From Tolypocladium sp. Sup5 PDA-1 (taxonomy: Eukaryota > Ascomycota > Sordariomycetes > Hypocreales > Ophiocordycipitaceae), in NCBI GenBank assembly GCA_000750105.3, contig JPHH03000005.1:372001-436000 (forward strand): 64,000 nt of DNA, given 5' to 3'. Numbering within the stretch: the stretch's first letter is position 1; every line of letters begins with the position of its first letter. Below the pieces are notes generated by a model. It ran no database searches. It was not told the DNA's origin and was given only the letters and a program-made list of their open reading frames with translations. Position numbers and translations under genes: made by a program. Below are positions 23,572 through 32,195 of the stretch, in pieces.

Positions 23572-25368
23572 CTAGGCCAGGAAGCTGGCATTAACACCTC
23601 GCCTGTCTCGCTTGAGCGGCGAAAACGAGCTGCCCGCAAAGGCATTCCTCACGCCACCACCGAGTTGAGTCCTCACCCTCTTGCCAGGAGCGACAGCAGC
23701 CGGCTTGGCGGCCTTCGACGTTGCCTCGCTCTCGTCGTCGTCAAACAGCGTCTGGTTGGCGGCGCCGAGCAGCTTGCGCTTCTTCTTCTTGACGTCTGCC
23801 TCCGGCGCCTTAGGCTGGAGGGCAGGCGCTTTCCGAGAAGCGGCGGCAGTGATGTTCTCCTGATCGGCAGTGACCGAAACCTCAACCACCTTGTCCGCCT
23901 TTGCCTTCGAGCTCGTAGTGCTGGCGGCCTTGGAGATGGCCTTATTCGTCTGAGCAGGAGTCGCCTCCGCAAGGGCCTTGGTCCTCGGCCTGCCGCGAGG
24001 CTTGGGGGCCGCCTTGGGGGCCGCCTCAGTCTTGGTCCTGGCCTTGAGTTGGACCTTGGGCTTGGGAGCAGGTTCCTCTGGAGCAGCCTCCGGAATGGGC
24101 TCCTCAACCTCGGGTTCGGCAACCAACTCTGACGGCGCAGTGCTGTCACCCTTGTCCGCAAATGTCGAATCCGGTCCAGTAACATCCGATTCATCATGTG
24201 CCGACACCTCGAGCGACTCATCCGAGAGGTTCTTGGTGCGGTTCAGGAAAGGCGTAATGGAAAAGGTAGACTTCTCGCCGACAGCCGCCTTCTCGGTGCC
24301 GCGCTTCTTGGCGGCAGGCCGCTTGCTGGCCATGTCGTCGTTGCCAGGCGTCTGGATCGTAATGTCCTCGAAGCTCATCTCCTGCGCGCGGCGCTTGCGG
24401 CCGAGCCTAGGCTCTATCGTGACGCTCTTCTTCGTCGGCTCCTTGATACTTCGCGAGGCAGCCTTCCTGCCACTTTCGAGCTCCGCCTGGGACGTCACCA
24501 GCTGTGCGCGCGTCTCCTTCAGCTCACCCTGCGAGGACTTGTACTTGGCCTTCAGCGACTCGACCCTCTCCTCTAGCCGTTCGCTGAGGGCCTGTGCCTC
24601 GGCAAGCTCCCTCTCGTGCCCCTTTCTCGCCCTCTCCCGCTCCTTCTTGTCAGCGGCCAGCTTCTGCTCGGCCTTTGCTAGCTGAGCCTTGAGCTCGCCA
24701 ATGGTGGCATCGTCTTCCTTGAACTGGACCCTTTGCCTTGACCGCTTCTCGTTTTCGAGCTCCACCTCTAGAGAGTCTACCTGGCGCCGGAGGTCGTTCT
24801 TTTCGGCCACCATGGCCTGGTAGTTGGCCAGCTGTGATTGCAGGTGTTCCATTTCGGGTCGAAGGCGATTCAATTCACGGGTCAGGGCGAACTTCTCCTG
24901 CAGGGCCTTGCCGGAGTCTTGCATCGAGCCATTGAGGGAGCTTACTTCGGCCTGAGCCAGTCAGCTGTGTATTATTCGTGACGCCGCGGCGTGTCCACGT
25001 ACCTTGAGGTTGGCCAGCTCGAGATCCTGCTTCTTCATCCGCGTCTCTTGGGCACGCGCCGCCTCCTTGCCCTCATCTAGCTCTACGCGGACTTGGTCGC
25101 CCTGCTTCGTGAGGGCGGTAATTCGCGCATCTTTTTGCGAAATCTTGTCCTTTAATGTGGCATTATCGTCTCGGAGGGCCAGCAGTTTGAGCTTGAGCAG
25201 CCGAGCTTCTTCGTCGCGGCCGATGTTGTCCGTCTTGTGGATGTTGTCCCGACGCTTCAGCTCGAGCTCGTGGATACGCGTCTTGCGCTGCAAATAGTTA
25301 GCAATGGGAGTCATGTGATGATATTCGGCAAGCAAAAGCTGGCTTACCTCGCCAGTGTTGGCACCCAT
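23572..25368 (-). CDS. coiled-coil protein with AT-hook-like motif, probably nuclear
   Basis: Function not recognised. Exons 25368-25348, 25287-25003 and 24951-23572 give 561 residues. The first exon encodes only MGANTGE; splicing joins it to RKTRIHELELKRRDNIHK. Residues about 10-240 are a near-continuous coiled coil (LKDKISQKDARITAL, LRRQVDSLEVELENEKRSRQ, ERARKGHERELAEAQALSE). The C-terminal half is Ala/Pro/Lys-rich, with KKSVTIEPRLGRKRRAQEMS, an AT-hook-like PKPRGRPRTKA and a basic end (PLKRDRRGVNASFLA). The layout suggests a chromatin, kinetochore or spindle protein, but this is inference. It is divergently transcribed from OST3, with start codons 566 bp apart. Confidence 0.85.
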
Positions 25369-25934
25369 GATGAATGTTGTCCTCCTTGCTCACGCAAGGC
25401 GGTACGCGATGACTACTCGAGAGAAGAGTGCCGCAAGCGCGACGGAAGGATACTGCACTTGCAGAAAGAGACGCTCGTCGAGGAGTCTCCCCGTCCACAG
25501 TTGCCCGAGTAGATTGACGTTGTCCTCGGCCACGGTACGTATGATTGGATTGAGGCTCAACTGGGGTTGACGGGTGACGGACCGTGTTTTGCTTGGAACC
25601 GTCCCCCGCTGGGGCAGTAAACATGCTGCTGGATCGGGCTTAGCGCGTGGCGGATGGGACCGTTATCCGAGTTTCAGGCACTTCACGTGACGTCGTAGCA
25701 TCACTGGCTGGCTCACTCACAGCTCCCAGGCCGCTTACCTAAGGCAGCCAGCAGCTGGCAGCGGACGACGGTGCCCCTGGCGGGGCCTGGCACACTGTGA
25801 GGCCACCTCAGCTTCTATCTCAACGTGGGGAGCTCCACACAGCTTGGAAGCTTCACCTCGAGCACCTCTGGCCAACCCGCAAACAAACCACAACGGCCAA
25901 TCGGCAACAACGACCGTTCGCCAGGCTCGACACG
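25369..25934. other. shared promoter of coiled-coil gene and OST3
   Basis: 566 bp between divergent ATGs. It holds CACGTGACGTCG at 25684-25695, in which an E-box overlaps a CRE/ATF-like TGACGTCG, and GGCTGGCTCACTCACAG-type sequence. No gene seen. Confidence 0.55.
25684..25695. promoter_or_regulatory. overlapping E-box and CRE-like element
   Basis: CACGTGACGTCG, 240-250 bp before the OST3 ATG. TGACGT is the core bound by fungal bZIP proteins of the ATF/CREB and HAC1 type, and OST3 works in the secretory pathway. Binding is inferred from the motif only. Confidence 0.4.
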
Positions 25935-27137
25935 ATGCGCTTCCTCGCCTCCCTCGCGTCGGCGTGCGCCCTCGTTGCCGGCGCCCTCGCCGCGCAGAAG
26001 CCCTCCGCGCAGCGCTTCAACGAGTTCCGCCGCATCGGCCAGTTCTCGTCCACCATCCAGCTCAACGACGCGTCCTACAAGCAGCTGACGGCCGCCCCGC
26101 GCGACTACAGCGTCGCCGTCCTCCTGACCGCCGTCGCCCCGCGCTTCGGTTGCCAGCTGTGCCGCGAGTTCCAGCCCGAGTGGGACATTGTCGGCCGCAG
26201 CTGGACCAAGGGCGACAAGAAGGCCGAGTCTCGCCTGATCTTTGGCACGCTGGACTTTGCCGAGGGCAGAGACACCTTTTTGTCGGTGCGGCGGACCCCT
26301 CCGTGGCCCTCGTTGCTGCGCTGGACACTGAATTGGGTGCTAATCTCGTGTGTTTACTCGACCAGCTCAACCTTCAAACCGCCCCCGTCCTCCTCCTCTT
26401 CCCGCCCACCCAGGGCCCCCACGCCGTCTCGTCCCCCGAACCACTGCGCTTCGACTTTTCGAGCGGGTTAGTGAAGACTCGGACGCTCATCCACTTGACC
26501 AATCATCAGCTAACGGCTAGATACTTCAGCCCGCCTGCTGCCGAGCAAGTCCACGGATGGCTGGCCAGACACCTGCCCGGCCGCCCGCACCCCGGGATCA
26601 AGCGCCCCATCAACTACATCCGATGGGCGTCGGGCATCACGTTCGTGCTGGGTGTCGGCACCGTGGTGGTCACGGCGGGCCCCTACGTGCTGCCCATCCT
26701 CCAGAACCGCAACCTGTGGGCGGCTGGCACTATGATTGCCATCCTGCTCTTCACGAGCGGCCACATGTTTAACCAGATCCGCAAGGTGCCCTACGTGGCT
26801 GGCGACGGCCGAGGCGGAGTCAACCTGTTTGCCCCCGGCTTCCAGAGCCAGTTTGGCCTGGAGACCCAGATTGTTGCCGCTATGTGTAAGGAACCCATCG
26901 ACCCCGCCAACATCTCCCTTGACTTGTTCACAGGCTAACTTGCTCAACACAGACGGTATTCTGGCCTTTGGCACCATCGCCCTGGCAACACGTGTCCCCC
27001 GCATGACCAACCCACGCGCGCAGCTGGTCGCCTCCCTCGTCTGGTGCGCCGTCATGATGGTCATGAACAGCTTCCTGCTCAGCGTCTTCCGCATCAAGAA
27101 CAGCGGCTACCCGTTCTCCCTGCCTCCCTTCATGTGA
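25935..27137 (+). CDS. OST3: oligosaccharyltransferase subunit OST3/OST6 (gamma subunit)
   Basis: ER membrane subunit of the N-glycosylation complex; its lumenal thioredoxin-like domain holds substrate cysteines transiently. Exons 25935-26285, 26366-26466, 26521-26885 and 26953-27137 encode 333 residues. Signal peptide MRFLASLASACALVAGALAA, then a thioredoxin fold with the redox pair Cys73-x-x-Cys76 in FGCQLCREF. The C-terminal half has four hydrophobic helices (YIRWASGITFVLGVGTVVV, MIAILLFTSGHMFNQIRKVP, GILAFGTIALATRVP, LVWCAVMMVMNSFLLSVFRI). It ends GYPFSLPPFM, close to the family terminus. All three introns keep the frame, and Tyr in AAMYGILAF is restored by the last one. Confidence 0.95.
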
Positions 27138-27804
27138 GCGCGCCGAGGAGCAGCGTCGCTCGGTCCTTGGCCCGGGTAACGAAGGCAATCCGTGCAGTTT
27201 GCAGCGCTCTTGTCACGAGCTTGAGGTTTGGGGAAGATGAAGGAAGTGCATAAACTTCCGTGCCTAGATGGATAGAGGTTTAGGCTCATGTATAGACACA
27301 AAAGGGTTCACTGTACATTATGGCGTTGAAAAGCCATGCGTCATGCGTGGCGCGGTTAGACAGGGAGCAGGCGAAATGCCACGGTTTCTTCCCCAAAGAA
27401 GCCCTTGCGCGTGCTGCTGATTCGTTCCGCCGAGTTCGCACAGAGTATTCGAACCTCTGCAACACCCGCCTTGAGAAGTTGAGGGAGACGGTGCTCCTAC
27501 AATCGTCCCTGAGGACTACTTCACCACAGCATCACAGACCACGCACCGCAGCAAATTGAAAGTCAGTTCTTTATTGGAAGAACAAAGCATGATGCCCAGT
27601 TTTGCCTTCAGAGGCTGCCTAGCCAGCAATGCGTCATGCCTCGTCAGATGTGTTTTGTCCCCCTTTCCTTCGCATCAATAAAGACCAAACGAGGAAGCCA
27701 GCCATATGACGCCCCACCAATGATCTACCGTCTTCCACTCGGACGTCCCCCTCCCCCTCTGCCGTTCGCCATTACCTTACACCGCTGCCGTGCGGACGAG
27801 AGCT
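27138..27804. other. convergent 3' region of OST3 and RACK1
   Basis: About 0.67 kb between two stop codons. AT-richer than the genes, with probable 3' UTRs of both. No ORF with domains, and no tRNA despite one T-loop-like GGTTCGAATA on the minus strand near 27450. Confidence 0.6.
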
Positions 27805-29238
27805 TTAGGCCCTCGACATGACGCCCCAAGCGCGGATGACGTTGTCGGTGTAGCCAGCGAACAGAGTCTGGCCGTCAGCAGACCAGGCCAGGCTGATGCA
27901 CTCGGGCTCCCGGCTCTTCTTGCCGACCGAGGTGAACTCGGGCTTGAGCTCGTCGACCTTGCTCTTCTTCTCGAGATCGAAGATGATGATGCTGCTGGCG
28001 GTGGCAGCGCAGAGCCAGTATCGGTTGGGGGAGAAGACAAGGGCGTGGATCTCGTCGTTGGCGTTGAGGGAGTACAGGTGCTTGGACTCGTTAAGATCCC
28101 AGAGCATGGTAGTGCCGTCCTTGCCACCGGAAGCGCACAGGGAGCCATCGGGGGAGATGGTGACGGTGTTGATGTAGCCGGTGTGGCCGATGTGGTCGGT
28201 CTGCAGCTTGCAGGTGGAGAGCTCCCAAACCTGTGCATCCACATGTCAGCTGTGCTCACGATTGAGAGTCCATGTGAGGCGCAACGCCAACAGAGAGGGA
28301 GGTCCATAATCAGGCAAAGGTGAAAAAATTGTCTCATGGCCCGAAGGCTCTGAAGTAGCAAATACTTGAATGTTGCAAACATCATGTGAAGAAGGAAGAG
28401 GCGTGCGCCGGGTTGGGCCGGTTTCGGGGAGCAGCAGCAGACGTACCTTGACAAGCTTGTCCCAGCCAGAGGAGACGATGACGGGGTTCTGGGGGTTGGG
28501 GCTGAAGCGGACGCAAGACACCCACTCGGTGTGGCCCTTGTCGGTGATGGTGTACTTGCAGTCACCGAGGGTGTTCCACAGCTTGATGCTGCGGTCGCGC
28601 GAGCCGGAGACGATCTGGCGGTTGTCGGCGGAGAAGGAGACGGAGAGGACGTCGTTGGTGTGGCCGACGAAGCGGCGGGTGGTGGTGCCGGTGGCGAGCT
28701 CCCACAGACGCAGGGTCTTGTCCCACGAGGCGGACAGGGCGTAGGCGCCGTCGGAGGAGATGACCTGTAGTTCCAACAATCAGCCCACGCCTCCAGCACG
28801 TCCATCAGATCCACGCCAGCGGGGAGAGGTGACATACGCAGTCCGAGACGATGTGGGAGTGGCCGTGGAGCGATCGCTTGGGGTAGCCGTATTGGGTCTC
28901 GTCGCGGGTGAGGTTCCAGATGATCAGGGTCTTGTCTCGGCTAGCAGACAGGAGCATGTTGGGGCTGAGGTGAGGTTCAATGTTAGCACGGAATCGCGGT
29001 TGACGATGGGGGACGCTGGTGTTGTGCTGCGCATCGCTCGACGTACTTCTCCATGGAGGTGGCCAAGCTGGTGACCCAGCCATTCTGCATTCACAAGTTA
29101 GCCGCCGCACTTGGACAGATATTCGCATCGCCCCTGCGGCCACCACAAGGAGCCGCAGCGGGACGACGGGGTAGCCTGGGAGGGGAGTAGACGTACGTGG
29201 CCCTCGAGAGTGCCCTTGAGGATCAATTGTTCAGCCAT
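27805..29238 (-). CDS. cpc-2: RACK1 / CPC-2, WD40 protein of the 40S ribosome
   Basis: Seven-bladed beta-propeller on the head of the small ribosomal subunit, with roles in translation control and signalling. In Neurospora the gene is cpc-2, in yeast ASC1. Exons (minus): 29238-29197, 29084-29047, 28964-28838, 28764-28447 and 28230-27805; 316 residues. The N-terminus [14 protein letters not shown] leads to [10 protein letters not shown]. Seven GH...WD-type repeats follow: [63 protein letters not shown], then [12 protein letters not shown] and [13 protein letters not shown]. The basic ribosome-contact region lies in blade 1 ([17 protein letters not shown]). Intron 4 (28446-28231) is 216 nt long and carries a U24-like snoRNA, as the yeast homologue's intron does. 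Confidence 0.97.
28305..28390 (-). ncRNA. SNR24: U24-like C/D box snoRNA inside RACK1 intron 4
   Basis: On the transcribed minus strand the intron contains a C box ATGATGT (plus-strand 28379-28385), then a guide TATTTGCTACT followed directly by a TCAGA D'-like box, a C'-like ATGAGAC, and a D box CTGA (28310-28313). The guide is complementary to AGTAGCAAATA of the large-subunit rRNA, the target of yeast snR24 and vertebrate U24. The host gene also matches: yeast snR24 lies in the ASC1 (RACK1) intron. The second guide upstream of box D does not show the CACCAAGATC-type element I recall from U24, so only one methylation site may be kept. Ends are approximate, about 8 nt outside the boxes. Confidence 0.78.
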
Positions 29239-30035
29239 GGCGACGGATGACGAGGCGATGCGAGAGGAGGTCGAGCGGTGCAAGTGCGGGAGGCGGAGGG
29301 AAGAAAATCAAAAGAGGTTCGACGACTCGGCTGCAAAACCTTTGGGGGCACGCTGGGGCAGTCTGGAACTCGGAGACCTGGTTCGGCAGAAATTGGGATA
29401 TTTTTTGTGTGGGTGGAAAATTAGGGCCGCCGCACGATGGCCTGCCGTGGGTCCCGCGCGTAGGTATGTACTCCAAGTGGGTACCTCTCACCGAGGCCCT
29501 TACCGAGACTCACCTCGGACCCCAAGCGCTTTGCTGTCATTGGCTGGCTGTTGGAGCTCGACGGTCTGCCCGTGGGCTCAGCATACTACCTCCGGAAAAA
29601 ATGTAAGGAGAATGTCTGACTGTTTGATCTGAGTGTTGGTTCTCGGTACAAGAAGGCTTCCTGATGACGTGCCAGCCTTTGTCGACAACTTACCGTGGTG
29701 AGGGCTGTGCAGGGGGAAGTTCACGGTGGACGCCCCTGTTACTCTGGTGTTGCCTCGTGATCCATATGTTCATGTTCACCTCATCACATGTCAAAGCCGC
29801 CTTGGTTGAGAAGATATTTCATCAATGTAGAAACTCCATACGCCGCGCATCAAGTCCCAACAAGCCAGCATCCCAGCCAGCCAGTGCAATCTCTGGGTAT
29901 CACAAGCAGACCTCACTCCCACAGCCCCCTTCCCCTTCTATCCTACATCTATAACCCGGCTGACGCCGCTTCATCACCTTCCCCATCTCGTGCGCGCTGC
30001 CAGATCGAAGAGGGCCGCCCGTCCACATGGTCGAC
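29239..30035. other. RACK1 upstream region
   Basis: About 0.8 kb between the RACK1 ATG and the TAF8 stop, both on the minus strand. Small overlapping ORFs only. It should contain the RACK1 promoter and the TAF8 3' UTR. Confidence 0.6.
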
Positions 30036-31039
30036 CTACGTCCCATTGGCAGACAGCCCACCCGACCTCTTCCCCAGCCGCGACACCTCCTTTCGCGAAA
30101 ACGCAGCGTCCCCATTCACAATCATGCTGTGGTCCGCAATCTCCACCTGCTCCGCGTCCCCGCCGCCGCCGCCGGCCCCCATGAAGCGCTTCATAGTCGC
30201 CTCCCACAGCCGGAAGCGCTCCTTGCCCTGGCTGTCGCGCTCCACCAGCGACTTGACCTCCTTCTGCTTGCGCATCTTGGACGCGCGCACCAGCCGCCGC
30301 AGTGCGTCCTCGCCGTGCTGCGCCGTCCGCGCGGCCTCCTCGCGGATCTTCTGCGAGTCGCGCGCGCCCGTGTCCTCCTGCGGCGTGAAGCGGTACGTGT
30401 GCCGGCTGGGGAAGTCCGGGAACGACGACGGGATGTGGCGCATGGCGTCCTTGTCGGCCTGCCCGCTGAGCTCCGCGCTGAGCAGCGGGAGCGTCGTGAG
30501 GGCGTCGTCCTCGTCGGCGGCGGCGGCGATGCTGTATGTCGGGGCGAGGTCCTTCTTTGATATCGGGTTCTTGAGGTGCGGCTTGAGGGAGGAGGTGGGC
30601 AGGTTGTGGTGCCGTAGCATGAGTTCGAAGTCTGAGGGAATGGGGTGCTCGCGCCTGGCGGAGAGGGCGAATCGCTTGGTCTCTTCGATGATGGATTCGA
30701 GGTCTGTTAAGCGTGAGCAACAGGGGCATCAGCACGGGGGCGAGGAGGGCGCTGACATGATTCTACCAGCCCCGTAAAGCTCTCCATGGCTTGAGGACTC
30801 GCCGACGCGAAGCCATCGTGCTTGAGAACCAGGGCTATGGATCGTTGGATCCCGCACCGGGCGTGACTGTGGTGGGTAGGAGCGAGAGACTCGGTCGCTG
30901 TGAACTCCTCATCCCGTCCGTCAATCTCCAGACCCGCGGGGACGTCTTGCGGCGTATCTGCCTTCTGCGTGTCTACCCTGGGGCGCTTGGAATCCGACTC
31001 TGGGCTGTCCTCTGGCGACAGGCTCCGTTTCGACGACAT
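30036..31039 (-). CDS. TAF8: TFIID subunit TAF8
   Basis: Histone-fold subunit that pairs with TAF10 in the RNA polymerase II factor TFIID. Exons 31039-30757 and 30703-30036 encode 316 residues. After a Ser/Pro leader (MSSKRSLSPEDSPESDSKRP, resembling a nuclear localisation region) comes the histone fold: CGIQRSIALVLKHDGFASAS, MESFTGLVES, and, across the intron, YLESIIEETKRFALSARRE. Splicing at the donor after TCAT gives the conserved Tyr, whereas reading through would hit unrelated sequence. The TAF8 C-terminal motif follows in SFPDFPSRHTYRFTP. The remainder (DALRRLVRASKMRKQKEVKS, ERFRLWEATMKRFMG) is helical and basic. Confidence 0.92.
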
Positions 31040-32195
31040 GGTGGCTCGGCGAGGTTGGAAGGGCGAGGTGCGGTATTGATGAGCAGTTGCGCAGGGGCAG
31101 CAGCTCAGCCCGCGTGGTCTCTGGAGCGCTTCACAGGCGCATCTGCTAGCAGCGCCGTTAAACTGCGGTCGCGACGTAATGCTGAGCTGGTTTGTCGCGA
31201 ATTCTTGAATGCGTCGTTGAAAATGCTTTGCACTTTGTAGGTGGACGCGAGGTTGCAGGAGGTGGGAGTGCGGCAAAAGCTCGGCTCCGCGGTACAGCGT
31301 ACTCGGGGGGCGGGCCGCTGCACCAACTCCTTCATGACCCGTCATCTTGCAACGAACAATGAACTCTATTGCCTATTCAACACAGCATTACTCCTATTCC
31401 CAGAAGTTGGAATCGCAGGAGTTTTCTAAAACCCTATTTCCGTAACTAGTGTTCAGACTGCAAAAAGACCGAATGATTTCTTCCGCAACGAGTGCCTCCA
31501 CGACGGTGCCGCCACACAGCCATTCCGACGCCGTGTAACACCACCATGATGCGCAAACCCACCGCGCATCACCCACCGCATGCTCACCGCGCCCCCATCC
31601 CCCCCCGTAGCAAATCATACCCGCGGCAGATGCAATTTCCAAGTCGGCGGGATAGTACGCCGATGCAACCACCATCCCACCCAAGCATCAGCTCATGTTG
31701 CGACACCGGGCCCATTGCTGCTGATGACGATCACCGTTCGCGCCCTCAGGAACCAGGAACCCGTCGGCGTTCTAGAACGTCGTGTCCCAGGTATCGTGCC
31801 CGTGCGAGACGAGGCGAATGTGACGTCGGTACTCGCGATATCTCGACGGACGGCTGCGCTGCCGGGTGTGGCCATGACATGCCGGCTTCCCGCAGGCTCG
31901 TATTGACGAGAACATCATCCTGTGCCCCCACGGCGCTCGCTTGCAATCATCAATGTCTCTGTGCTGTGCCACAGCGCTGCCTTGCCATCCCCGTCGCCGA
32001 CCCTTATGTTCATGCTCTCATTATGGCCGTTGGGGATGGCTTACGCGACGCCCAAGTAAACTCGACTGTACGGATACGGCAGCTTCATATAAAACCTCCA
32101 CCCGCCCCTCCACTTCCGCCTCCCAACCGAGGCCAACAGCAACAGCAACAAAACAAAGCATAACGGCGGCAGGAGGCCAGCCAACCACCCTCGCC
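31040..32195. other. divergent region, TAF8 / fusion gene
   Basis: About 1.2 kb between divergent start codons. A reading frame in phase with the fusion gene is open back to an ATG at 31941, but its translation is Cys/Pro/Arg-rich with no domain. The last stretch ends with AACAGCAACAAAACAAAGCATAA-like leader sequence, so it is called 5' UTR and promoter. Confidence 0.55.

Noticed and set aside
27440..27465. GGTTCGAATA on the minus strand, similar to a tRNA T-loop
   Set aside because: No matching D-arm, anticodon arm or acceptor stem nearby.
31941..32195. Open frame upstream of the fusion gene
   Set aside because: Cys/Pro/Arg-rich with no domain; the isochorismatase fold begins right after 32196.
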